DNA from: Oscillospiraceae bacterium
Lineage (GTDB): Bacteria > Bacillota > Clostridia > Oscillospirales > CAG-272
Assembly: GCA_015065135.1 (NCBI GenBank)
Contig: SVQY01000004.1
Location: 1 to 64,000 of the forward strand
Direction of reading: 5' to 3'
DNA length: 64,000 nt
Under the pieces are notes generated by a model, which was not told the DNA's origin, ran no database searches, and saw nothing but the letters and a program-made list of their open reading frames with translations. The translations under genes were made by a program, and so were the position numbers. Shown piece by piece: positions 1 through 8,867 of this stretch (positions are counted from its first letter, which is position 1; every line of letters starts with the position of its first letter).

Positions 1-6
1 CATCGG

Positions 7-2133
7 CTACCCCAGCACGAAGGAGGGGCGCACCAGCACGGGGTAGCCGATGGAGGCGGCTGCCTTGATGCCATCCTCGATCTTGGTCACCGCATGGCCC
101 TTGGGCTGGGGGATCTTCAGATCGGTCAGCAGCTTTTCAAAGGCGTCACGGTTCTCTGCCTTATCAATGGCGGCGCAGTCGGTGCCGATGATCTTGACGC
201 CGCGATCCATCAGAGGCTGTGCCAGATTGATGGCGGTCTGACCGCCGAGGGAGGCCACCACGCCGATGGGCTTCTCGAAGTTGAGAATGTTCATCACGTC
301 CTCGGGGGTAAGAGGCTCAAAGTAGAGCTTGTCCGCGGTGGTGTAGTCGGTGGAGACCGTCTCGGGGTTGTTGTTGATGATGATGGCCTCGTAGCCGGCG
401 CGCTTGATGGTCTGTACCGCGTGTACGGTGGAGTAGTCGAACTCCACGCCCTGGCCGATACGGATGGGACCCGCGCCCAGCACCACGATCTTCTCCTTCT
501 CGGTGAGCACCGAGGTGTTCTCGCCGGTATAGGAGGAGTAGAAGTAAGGAATATACGCACCCGTATGGCAGGTATCCACCATGCGGAAGGCGGGGATCAG
601 CTTCTTTTCCAGACGGAAGTTGTACACGTCCATCTCGGTGCACTTCCACAGTCTTGCCACGTACTTGTCGGAGAAGCCCATGACCTTGGCAGCCTTCAGG
701 GTATCAAGATCAAAGACCTTTGCACGGAGAGCCTCCTCCATATCCACGATGCGCTTGATCGCCTCCAGGAAGTAAGCGGTGATCTGGGTAGCCTCGTGGA
801 TCTCGTCAATGGAGGCGCCGTGGTAGATCAGCTCCGCAATGGCGAAGATGTTATCCGAGTGGAACGCCCGCACGTAGGCAAGCAGCTCCTCTTTATTCAT
901 GTTGTCAAATTTGGCGTGGTAGATGTGGTTCACGCCGATCTCCAGAGAGCGCACGCCCTTGAGGAGCGACTCCTCCAGCGTGGAGCCGATGCCCATGATC
1001 TCGCCGGTGGCCTTCATCTGGGTGCCCAGCAGGTTGGAGGCGGAGGTGAACTTGTCAAAGGGGAAGCGGGGGAACTTGGAGATCACGTAGTCCAGCTCCG
1101 GCTCAAAGGCAGCGTTGGTGTTGGCGATCTTGATCTCCTCCAGTGCCATACCCACGGCGATCTTGGCGGTCACGCGGGCAATGGGGTAGCCGGATGCCTT
1201 GGAGGCCAGGGCGGAGGAGCGGGAAACGCGGGGGTTGACCTCGATGAGGTAGTACTCACCCGAGGTGGGATGCAGGGCAAACTGCACGTTACAGCCGCCC
1301 GAGATCTTCAGCTCGCGGATGATCTTGATGGCGGAGTCGTTCAGCATCTTCTTCTCTTTATCCGAGAGGGTCAGGATGGGCGCAACCACGATAGAGTCAC
1401 CGGTATGCACGCCAACGGGGTCGATATTCTCCATACCGCAGATGGTGATGGCGTGGTCATTGCTGTCGCGCATGACCTCGAACTCGATCTCCTTATAGCC
1501 CTTGACCGACTTCTCGATCAGCACTTGATGCACGGGGGAAAGCTTGAAGGCATTGGTGCCCACGTCAACAAGCTCCTGCTCGTTGTAGGCAAAGCCGCCG
1601 CCGGTGCCACCCAGGGTAAAGGCGGGGCGAAGCACCACGGGGTAGCCGATGCGTGCGGCTGCCGCCTTGGCCTCCTCCAGGGAATAGGTGATCTCAGAGG
1701 GGATGACCGGCTCACCGATGGACTGGCAGAGCTCCTTGAACAGCTCGCGGTCCTCTGCGCGCTCGATGGACTCCGAGCTGGTGCCCAGCAGCTCCACGCC
1801 GCACTCCTTCAGAACGCCCTTCTTCTCCAGCTGCATCGCCAGGTTGAGGCCGGTCTGACCGCCAATGCCGGGCACGATGGCGTCGGGACGCTCCATGCGC
1901 AGGATCTTGGCGATATATTCCAGGGTCAGGGGCTCCATATAGACCTTATCCGCAATGGTGGTGTCGGTCATGATGGTAGCGGGGTTGGAGTTGCAAAGGA
2001 CGACCTCATAGCCCTCCTCCTTCAGCGCAAGGCACGCCTGGGTGCCCGCATAGTCAAACTCTGCCGCCTGTCCGATCACGATAGGGCCGGAGCCGATGAT
2101 CAGGATCTTCTTCAAGTCTGTTCTTTTTGCCAT
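7..2133 (-). CDS. carB: Carbamoyl-phosphate synthase large subunit, truncated at contig edge
   Basis: Large subunit that makes carbamoyl phosphate from bicarbonate, ammonia (delivered by CarA) and two ATP, for pyrimidine and arginine synthesis. The N-terminal half is complete: carboxyphosphate domain with the first ATP-grasp fold ([35 protein letters not shown]), the oligomerisation domain, then the start of the second synthetase half ([19 protein letters not shown] near residue 550). The frame ends at a TAG after LVRPSFVLG at residue 708, whereas the family is about 1,070 residues. The stop lies in a 13-bp inverted repeat at the very end of the window, so truncation looks like a contig-end artefact and not a real gene end. 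Start ATG has an AGGAGG site. It lies 22 bp downstream of pyrC; carA is not between them as in many Firmicutes. Confidence 0.93.
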   Translation of the reverse strand: MAKRTDLKKILIIGSGPIVIGQAAEFDYAGTQACLALKEEGYEVVLCNSNPATIMTDTTIADKVYMEPLTLEYIAKILRMERPDAIVPGIGGQTGLNLAMQLEKKGVLKECGVELLGTSSESIERAEDRELFKELCQSIGEPVIPSEITYSLEEAKAAAARIGYPVVLRPAFTLGGTGGGFAYNEQELVDVGTNAFKLSPVHQVLIEKSVKGYKEIEFEVMRDSNDHAITICGMENIDPVGVHTGDSIVVAPILTLSDKEKKMLNDSAIKIIRELKISGGCNVQFALHPTSGEYYLIEVNPRVSRSSALASKASGYPIARVTAKIAVGMALEEIKIANTNAAFEPELDYVISKFPRFPFDKFTSASNLLGTQMKATGEIMGIGSTLEESLLKGVRSLEIGVNHIYHAKFDNMNKEELLAYVRAFHSDNIFAIAELIYHGASIDEIHEATQITAYFLEAIKRIVDMEEALRAKVFDLDTLKAAKVMGFSDKYVARLWKCTEMDVYNFRLEKKLIPAFRMVDTCHTGAYIPYFYSSYTGENTSVLTEKEKIVVLGAGPIRIGQGVEFDYSTVHAVQTIKRAGYEAIIINNNPETVSTDYTTADKLYFEPLTPEDVMNILNFEKPIGVVASLGGQTAINLAQPLMDRGVKIIGTDCAAIDKAENRDAFEKLLTDLKIPQPKGHAVTKIEDGIKAAASIGYPVLVRPSFVLG

Positions 2134-2155
2134 TTTCTTCTTCCTCCTCTGTATA

Positions 2156-3379
<1,224 letters not shown>

Positions 3380-3433
3380 CGTTTTGACCTCCTTATTCAG
3401 ATACGTGCGTGTGCACGTCATATTATCTTATAT

Positions 3434-3462
3434 ATTTTACTATAGTTATGCCCGGTTGTCAA
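3434..3462 (-). promoter_or_regulatory. Promoter of pyrC-carB
   Basis: On the minus strand TTGACA (3462-3457), exactly 17 bp, then TAAAAT (3439-3434). The leader to the pyrC ATG is about 48 nt and contains a small ACGTGC/GCACGT stem-loop; no PyrR-type attenuator with a T-run is visible. Confidence 0.7.
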
Positions 3463-3558
3463 GTGGCAATCCGCCCTATTTTTGACTTTTTTCGCCGCTC
3501 ACTTTGTGCGAATTTTTTTGCGCTTTCCACACGCCGACAACCGCCCCGCAATGCGGCT

Positions 3559-3630
3559 TTGCATCACGCTCGCGCAAACTTAAGCCCTCCCTTGCGAGGG
3601 AGGGGGGACCGCTTGCGGTGGGAGAGTAGT
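3559..3630. repeat. Dispersed repeat family R1, copy 1 (72 bp)
   Basis: A 72-bp segment ending in ACCGCTTGCGGTGGGAGAGT that is repeated with only a few mismatches at 3791-3862; the last 48 bp recur at 11301-11348. It contains the palindromes CCCTCCCTTGCGAGGGAGGG and ACCGCTTGCGGT, so it folds into two adjacent hairpins. Confidence 0.85.
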
Positions 3631-3646
3631 TCCTCCTACGCCCCTC

Positions 3647-3704
3647 GCACCGCACAACGCGGCTACCCTGTAGGGGCGGTCATTGACCGCCCGCGATCCC
3701 CGAC
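3647..3704. repeat. Dispersed repeat family R2, copy 1
   Basis: About 58 bp containing GGGGCGGTCATTGACCGCCC, a near-perfect palindrome, repeated almost exactly at 4112-4169 together with the preceding CGCACCGCA...GCGGCTAC. Confidence 0.85.
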
Positions 3705-3727
3705 CAACCTCGCGGCTATTTTTCTGC

Positions 3728-3780
3728 AAGGCCCCCTTGTGCAAAGGGGGCTCCGCGCAGCGGTGGGGGATTGTTTCTTG
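3728..3780. repeat. Dispersed repeat family R4, half copy
   Basis: Contains GCCCCCTTGTGCAAAGGGGG followed by a GCGCAGC loop and GGGGGATTGTT. The same arrangement is the left arm of the larger inverted element at 25941-26061 in the purine operon. Confidence 0.7.
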
Positions 3781-3790
3781 TCTCACGACT

Positions 3791-3862
3791 TTGCACCATG
3801 TTCGCGCAAACTTAAGCCCTCCCTTGTGAGGGAGGGGGGACCGCTTGCGGTGGGAGAGTAGT
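3791..3862. repeat. Dispersed repeat family R1, copy 2 (72 bp)
   Basis: Second 72-bp copy of R1, in direct orientation to the copy at 3559-3630. Confidence 0.85.
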
Positions 3863-4111
3863 CATGCTGTGTCTTTCGCACCGCACCCTGTGGCTTTGTG
3901 CATGTTCGCTTCAACTCCCTCCGTCATTTCCTTGCGGAAATGCCACCTCCCTCAATATTGCGCTATGCGCAAGAGGGAGGCTTAATGTTAGCTACTTTGC
4001 CCATTTTATTTGGCACCAAGCTATTCAAAAGCCTCCCTCCCGTTTCGCAGAAACGGTGTTTGAGGGAGGTGGCGCCGAAGGCGACGGAAGGAGTTCGGTT
4101 TCTGTCAACGT

Positions 4112-4169
4112 CGCACCGCACCCCGCGGCTACCTGTAGGGGCGGTCATTGACCGCCCGCGATCCCCGAC
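4112..4169. repeat. Dispersed repeat family R2, copy 2
   Basis: Second copy of the GGGGCGGTCATTGACCGCCC-containing repeat, direct orientation to 3647-3704. Confidence 0.85.
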
Positions 4170-4222
4170 TGGTCATGCGGCTTCGCACCATGTTCGCACC
4201 AACCCGTAGGGGCGGGATCCCC

Positions 4223-4378
4223 CCGCGTCCCCAACAGCCTGCAAGCTCCACAGTCGCTTTTCTTTTGGCTGATAGAGGCGCAAAAGAAAAGCTCGCAAAA
4301 GAAAACGCCGTTTTGCGGGCGCTGCCCGAACCCGCAAGCTTTTGAAAAAGCTTGACCAAAACTTTCACACGGGAGGCG
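4223..4378. repeat. Dispersed repeat family R3, copy 1 (about 155 bp)
   Basis: A segment of about 155 bp repeated in the same orientation at 55741-55902. It contains a 12-bp perfect inverted repeat GCTTTTCTTTTG/CAAAAGAAAAGC separated by 13 bp, and ends with AAAACTTTCACACGGG in both copies. The two copies differ mainly in the loop of the central GC-rich hairpin, as expected of a structured element. Confidence 0.85.
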
Positions 4379-4390
4379 GCAGATCCCAAG

Positions 4391-4426
4391 CAAAAAAAAT
4401 GCGGCGACCCTGTGCAGGGTCGCCGC
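4391..4426 (-). terminator. Rho-independent terminator of the MBL gene
   Basis: 11-bp perfect stem GCGGCGACCCT/AGGGTCGCCGC followed on the minus strand by ATTTTTTTTG, just past the stop of the 4433..5257 gene. Confidence 0.85.
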
Positions 4427-4432
4427 CGTTTG

Positions 4433-5257
4433 TTATTTTGCAAAAATGTAACGCTCGCCGGGGGCAAAGATATGGAAGCTCTGATCGGGATTCGTCGTTT
4501 TCAGCACGTCCACGAAGTGGGCGGGGTTCACGCCGTTGCAATCGTAAAGATCGAAATGAGTGGGGATCAGCAGCTTCGCGCCCACCTCCCCGGCAAGCAG
4601 CACCGCCTCGCGACTGTCAAAGCAGCCGATGATGTCGCAGACCACCGTGCGGTAATAGTCTCTGCCGTTGATGGGCAGCATCAGCACGTCGCAGCCCGTC
4701 AGTCGCTCCGCAAGTCCCGTATAGGGGCAGCCGTCACCCGCATGGAACAGCGTCACGTCACCAAGCGAGATGCGGAAGCCGACCTCGGCATAATCTCCGT
4801 TCTCATCTCTGTGGAACACCTCGTGGGCGGCAGGGATCGCCGTCACCGCAATGCCCTCCTCCAGCACCGTCTCCTTGTCTGTGCAAAGACCCAAAATGTC
4901 GCATTTTTTGATACCGTATGCGGAAATCGTGTCCACATTCGCCGCAGAAACGATATATTTTGCCTTGCTGTTCACACGGGCAAGGATGGCAAGCGTTTCC
5001 GGATCGGCATGGTCATAATGGGTATGGGTGCAAAGCACGTAATCCACAAAATCCAGCTCCTCCGCCTTGATGGGCGCAGGATATTTACGCACCCAATGCA
5101 CCAGCTCGGAGCAGCAGTTTTTATCTACGTAATCCGAAAGATAGCCGTCAATCAGCAGATACTTCTCCTGCCACTTGACAAGAAAGCCGACCTGACCCAG
5201 ATAATACAGCGCGACCTGCCCCTTGGCAAGAGCGGTCTCCAAAACTCTTTTTTTCAT
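4433..5257 (-). CDS. UlaG-like MBL-fold metallo-hydrolase
   Basis: Metallo-beta-lactamase-fold hydrolase of 274 residues. Metal ligands are visible in order: HTHYDHAD (near residue 77), PAAHE, HAGDG and PTHFD near the C-terminus. This pattern and the YYLGQVGFLVK start resemble the UlaG (L-ascorbate-6-phosphate lactonase) branch, so a sugar-lactone or cyclic-phosphate substrate is plausible but not proven. It has a GGGAGG ribosome site and its own terminator. It is transcribed divergently from the ROK repressor, and both promoters overlap one 29-bp palindrome, so it is very probably a target of that repressor and functionally linked to the adjacent dehydrogenase/kinase cluster. Confidence 0.8.
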   Translation of the reverse strand: MKKRVLETALAKGQVALYYLGQVGFLVKWQEKYLLIDGYLSDYVDKNCCSELVHWVRKYPAPIKAEELDFVDYVLCTHTHYDHADPETLAILARVNSKAKYIVSAANVDTISAYGIKKCDILGLCTDKETVLEEGIAVTAIPAAHEVFHRDENGDYAEVGFRISLGDVTLFHAGDGCPYTGLAERLTGCDVLMLPINGRDYYRTVVCDIIGCFDSREAVLLAGEVGAKLLIPTHFDLYDCNGVNPAHFVDVLKTTNPDQSFHIFAPGERYIFAK

Positions 5258-5275
5258 AATTTTTTCCTCCCCCCG

Positions 5276-5304
5276 TTGACAATTATATCACGCGGTGATA
5301 TAAT
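5276..5304 (+). promoter_or_regulatory. Promoter of the ROK repressor
   Basis: Consensus TTGACA (5276-5281), 17 bp, TATAAT (5299-5304). Initiation near 5311 would rule out the TTG start at 5304 used by the ORF track. Confidence 0.8.
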
Positions 5305-5307
5305 TGT
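5279..5307. promoter_or_regulatory. Operator palindrome between divergent MBL and ROK genes
   Basis: Perfect 13-bp arms ACAATTATATCAC / GTGATATAATTGT around GCG. It covers the spacer and -10 of the rightward promoter and also supplies a TATAAT for the leftward MBL gene (5287-5282) with a weak -35 (GATACA) 17 bp away. A dimeric ROK repressor binding here would switch off both directions; that is inference. Confidence 0.75.
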
Positions 5308-5348
5308 ATCATCAAGCGTTACAAATGTCAATAGCGAGCGTGAAAAAG

Positions 5349-6431
5349 ATGAAAAAATATTTGAACCAACAGGATATGCGGGATCTGAATCTGAACCACG
5401 TGTTCCGACTGATCCGCGCGGCGGGGCCCCTGACCAGGCGACAGATCGAAAGCGCCACCGACATCAGCTGGGGCGCGGTATCCGGCGCCACCGCCCTGCT
5501 TTTGCAAAAGGGATATATAAAGGAAGTCAAGGCGGACGGCATTGCGGGTGCGGGCAGAACGCCCATCGCCCTTGCCGTCAACGACGAGGATCACTTTCTG
5601 CTGGGGCTGGACGTGAACCGCTCCGGTCTTTGGGGTGTGGTCACCGATCTTGCGGGCAAGGAGCGCTTCTTTGCCCAAAAGGAGGTCTCCGCCACCGACA
5701 AGGAAGCGTGGATCGGGGAGATCGGCAAAATGATCGAGGAATTGCTCGCCGCCGTTGCCGATAAACGGGTGCTGGCCATCGGCATTGCCATGCAGGGCGC
5801 GGTGGATGCCAAGGCGGGCCTCGCCGCCGCCTTCCCTGCGGACGGCTGGCAGGACGTGCCGCTGGCGGATATGCTCTCCGAGCGCTTTTCCCTGCCCGTT
5901 TTTCTGGAGCATGACCCCGACTGCATCCTCTATGCCGCCACGGCGGAGGAGGAGCTGCGGGATGCGGTGCTGCTCCGTCTGGACAGCGGCATCGGCATGG
6001 CGGTCATGCTGAACGGCAAGATCTTCCACCGCTTTGGCGCCTTTGAGCTGGGCTACACCGTCACCGACACGGGGGAGCGGCTGGATGCCCTTGTGACCAT
6101 CCCCGGGCTGGAGCGTCGGGCGGATATGCCCTTTGGGGAGCTGGTAAAGGCCGCCGAACGGGGCGAAAAAAACGCCCTTTGCCACTTTGAAAAAATGGCG
6201 GTGCAGCTGGCGACCTCGGTCGCCAACATCGCGCAGCTCTTTGCCGTGGAGGAGCTGCTGCTTTGCGGCAAGCTGATGCGCCACGCGCCCCTCTTTTTAG
6301 ACACCCTTACCGAGACCGCCGCGCGGCTCGCCCCCGAAAAGCAGCTGCGCATCCGCGTGTGCAACGTGGAAAAGGCGGCGGTGGGCGCCGCCCTGCTCGC
6401 TGCCGAGCGGGTCACCCTTTCCTTTGATTGA
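5349..6431 (+). CDS. ROK-family transcriptional repressor
   Basis: XylR/NagC-type regulator: a winged helix at the N-terminus (LNHVFRLIRAAGPLTRRQIESATDISWGAVSGATALLLQKGYI) joined to a ROK sugar-kinase-like domain (LGLDVNRSGLWGVVTDLAG; IGIAMQGAVDAKAG; LRLDSGIGMAVMLNG). The CxCGxxGC zinc motif and the ExGH sugar-binding motif of ROK kinases are not present (ELGYTV at the equivalent place), which argues for a regulator and not an enzyme. The ORF track starts at TTG 5304, but that lies inside the -10 box; ATG 5349 gives a typical N-terminus (MKKYLNQQDMRDLN), though its ribosome site is weak. It probably represses itself and the MBL gene through the 5279-5307 palindrome, and possibly the dehydrogenase/kinase genes that follow 44 bp downstream. 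Confidence 0.88.
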   Translation: MKKYLNQQDMRDLNLNHVFRLIRAAGPLTRRQIESATDISWGAVSGATALLLQKGYIKEVKADGIAGAGRTPIALAVNDEDHFLLGLDVNRSGLWGVVTDLAGKERFFAQKEVSATDKEAWIGEIGKMIEELLAAVADKRVLAIGIAMQGAVDAKAGLAAAFPADGWQDVPLADMLSERFSLPVFLEHDPDCILYAATAEEELRDAVLLRLDSGIGMAVMLNGKIFHRFGAFELGYTVTDTGERLDALVTIPGLERRADMPFGELVKAAERGEKNALCHFEKMAVQLATSVANIAQLFAVEELLLCGKLMRHAPLFLDTLTETAARLAPEKQLRIRVCNVEKAAVGAALLAAERVTLSFD

Positions 6432-6475
6432 CCCCCAAACGGTATAAAAAATCCCTATATAAAAAGGAGAACGAC

Positions 6476-7492
6476 ATGAAAGCAGTTGTTGTGAAAAAGC
6501 CGGGCGAGGTCGCCCTTTGCGAGCGACCCCTCCCCACCCCTCCCGCAGGCTTTGCGCGCATCAAGGTGATGGCAGCCGCCATCTGCGCCACCGATCTGGA
6601 GGTCATTGACGGCAACATCCCCGCAAACTATCCGCTGATCCCCGGTCACGAGTGGAGCGGCATCGTGGATGCCGTGGGCGACCCTGCCGATGAGAGCTGG
6701 GTCGGCAAGTCCGTCATCGGCAGCAGCGACGTGGTCTGCCTCAAATGCCCCGCCTGCCGCAGCGGCAACTGGCGCTACTGCAAGCAGTTTGAGGAGATCG
6801 GCTTCCGCCGTGACGGCGCCTACGGAGAGTATTTTCTCGCACCCGTATACGGACTTTGCGAAAAGCCGGACCACGTTCCCTTTGAAAACGCCGCCCTTTG
6901 CGAGCCCCTCGGCGTGGCCCTGGGCACTCTGAAAAAGGCGGATGCCGCCTTCGGTCAGTCCCTGGTCATCTACGGCGCAGGCTCCATCGGACTTTGTATG
7001 CTGGCTGCCGCCAAGGCTATGGGGCTTGGCGAAACGGTGGTGATCGCCACCACCACTGCCCGTCTGGAGATCGCCCGGCAAATGGGTGCGGATCACGTGA
7101 TCGCCAGCCGCGAGCAGGACGTGATGACCGAGATCGCGCGCATCTTCCCCGAGGGCGCGGATCTGGTGATCGACGCTACAGGCATTGAGGAATGCATCCA
7201 GAATTCTCTGAAGATGACCCGCAAGGGCGGCACCGTGGCGCTGGCGGGCTACGGCAGAGGCAAGCAGATGAGCATCCGCATGGACGACATCCATATCAAT
7301 AACCTGCGCGTGGTGGGTGCGGGCAACAACTGGAATCAGCACGCCACCGCCCTGAAGCTGATGGCAGAGGGCAAGGTGGATCTGACCCCCTTCATCTCCG
7401 CGCGGATCTCCCGCGAGGAATTTGCAACGGGTCTGGAGATGGCACGCCGTCGCCCCGTCGGCTTTGTGAAAGCCATCTTTACCAATGAGTAA
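6476..7492 (+). CDS. Zinc-dependent medium-chain alcohol/polyol dehydrogenase
   Basis: Medium-chain dehydrogenase of 338 residues, sorbitol/L-idonate dehydrogenase-like, expected to oxidise a polyol or sugar alcohol with NAD(P). Catalytic-zinc region CATDLEVIDG and GHEWSGIVDAVG, structural-zinc lobe with four Cys in CLKCPACRSGNWRYC, and the nucleotide-binding GAGSIGLCMLAAA are all present. Start ATG 6476 is preceded by AAAAAGGAGAA; the ORF track starts 16 codons too early. The 3' end overlaps the following kinase start by 8 bp (ATGAGTAA), indicating translational coupling. The exact substrate cannot be read from sequence. Confidence 0.88.
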   Translation: MKAVVVKKPGEVALCERPLPTPPAGFARIKVMAAAICATDLEVIDGNIPANYPLIPGHEWSGIVDAVGDPADESWVGKSVIGSSDVVCLKCPACRSGNWRYCKQFEEIGFRRDGAYGEYFLAPVYGLCEKPDHVPFENAALCEPLGVALGTLKKADAAFGQSLVIYGAGSIGLCMLAAAKAMGLGETVVIATTTARLEIARQMGADHVIASREQDVMTEIARIFPEGADLVIDATGIEECIQNSLKMTRKGGTVALAGYGRGKQMSIRMDDIHINNLRVVGAGNNWNQHATALKLMAEGKVDLTPFISARISREEFATGLEMARRRPVGFVKAIFTNE

Positions 7493-8864
7493 GGCGCTGC
7501 TTGGCATTGACCTTGGCACCTCCTCTATCAAGGTCCTGCTCCGTCACGGTGACGGACGGATCGAAAAGGCCAAGGCCACATACGACGAGATCTCGCCCTC
7601 GGGATGGCTGCACGCTATGAAAACGGCACTGCGTATGCTGGATCTTACAGCAGTCGCCGCCGTCAGCCTCTCCTCGCAGACCGGCACCTATGTGGTGAAC
7701 GGCAGGGACGTGATCACCTGGAGCGATCCTGCGGGCAAGGAGGAATTACCCCGTATACGGGGCGCGTTTTCGGCAGATACCTTCCTCTCCGAGATCGGTA
7801 TGCCCCACCCTGCCATCACCTCCTATCCCCTGCCGAGGCTGCTTTACATCAAGGAGCATTTCGAAAGGGTGGAGCGTGTCTGTCAGCCAAAGGATCTGAT
7901 CTTTACCTATCTGACGGGTCTGCGGAAAACCGACGTCTGGACCTGGCGCGGCCTGGCCCACCCCGAAAGGCGCTGCTACAGCAAGGCGCTCCCGGATGCG
8001 CTGGGGCTGGACATCTCTTGGCTGCCCCCGCTCTTTGATGCCGCCGATGTGGGCGGTTATGTCACCGAGCAGGCCGCCGCCGAGACGGGCTTGCCCGCAG
8101 GCACTCCCGTGGTGCTTGGCCTCAACGATTTCTTTGCAGGGCTTGTGGGCATGGGCGTTCCTTCCCTTGCGGCGGTATTCGATATCACCGGCACCAGCGA
8201 GCATTTCGGCACCGTTGAAAACACATTTACCCCCGAAACGGGTATGGTTTCGGGCAGATTTCTCACAGGCTTCGTTCATTACGGCGGCACCGCCTCCAGT
8301 GGCACCTCCCTTGCCTTCGGCATACGGGAGCTTGGCGCGGAGCAGGGGGCGCTCGGAGATCACCTCGCCGCCGATCCTCCCATTTTCCTACCTTATTTAA
8401 ACGGCGAGCGCGCCCCCATCTTTGACCCCCACGCACGGGGCGTATTCTTCGGCATCGGCAAGGACTGCACCAAGGCGCAGATGTCCTATGCGGTGCTGGA
8501 GGGGGTAGCGTTCAGCATCTACCACATTGCAAGACATCTGGGCAGCCTGCCCGAGGGGGACATCCTGCTTGGCGGCGGTGCCGCCAAGGACCCGCTGCTT
8601 TGCAGCATCAAGGCGACCCTCTTTGATCGCCGCTTTGTGACCCTGGAGGAAAGCGACACCTCCGCTCTGGGCGCCGCTATACTGGCAGGCTGCGGCATCG
8701 GCGTTTTTGCGGATCTTGCGGCAGCTACCGAGGCCTGCGTGCGCAGGAAAACGGTGCATGAGCCGCTCCCCGCATGGCGGAATAAGCTGCTTGCCCGCTT
8801 TGCTATCTACGAACAGCTTTACACGGCTCTGAAGCCGCAATTTGAACAGTTAAAGGAGATTTGA
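7485..8864 (+). CDS. FGGY-family carbohydrate kinase
   Basis: Sugar kinase of 459 residues with the FGGY N-terminal phosphate motif LLGIDLGTSSIKVLL, the central DITGTSEHFG and the C-terminal LLGGGAAKDPLLCSIKATL. Expected to phosphorylate a ketose or polyol in the cytoplasm, using the product of the overlapping dehydrogenase gene. It is shorter than the common xylulose/glycerol kinases (about 490-500), so assigning a substrate would be guesswork. Only 3 bp separate it from the next gene. Confidence 0.88.
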   Translation: MSKALLGIDLGTSSIKVLLRHGDGRIEKAKATYDEISPSGWLHAMKTALRMLDLTAVAAVSLSSQTGTYVVNGRDVITWSDPAGKEELPRIRGAFSADTFLSEIGMPHPAITSYPLPRLLYIKEHFERVERVCQPKDLIFTYLTGLRKTDVWTWRGLAHPERRCYSKALPDALGLDISWLPPLFDAADVGGYVTEQAAAETGLPAGTPVVLGLNDFFAGLVGMGVPSLAAVFDITGTSEHFGTVENTFTPETGMVSGRFLTGFVHYGGTASSGTSLAFGIRELGAEQGALGDHLAADPPIFLPYLNGERAPIFDPHARGVFFGIGKDCTKAQMSYAVLEGVAFSIYHIARHLGSLPEGDILLGGGAAKDPLLCSIKATLFDRRFVTLEESDTSALGAAILAGCGIGVFADLAAATEACVRRKTVHEPLPAWRNKLLARFAIYEQLYTALKPQFEQLKEI

Positions 8865-8867
8865 AAG

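Larger units (their letters stand above)
3463..4390. other. Repeat-rich intergenic region
   Basis: About 0.93 kb without a credible gene. The short ORFs here (for example 3580..3786, 4129..4467) read through near-identical repeat copies and resemble no known protein. The stretch is a patchwork of short palindromic, GC-rich repeats listed separately, several of which recur at 11.3, 25.9 and 55.8 kb. It also holds segments at 3934-3990 and 4030-4090 built from GGGAGG/CCTCCC half-palindromes. Confidence 0.7.

Noticed and set aside
3380-3462. PyrR-type attenuator in front of pyrC
   Set aside because: Leader is only about 48 nt, with one small hairpin and no terminator T-run.
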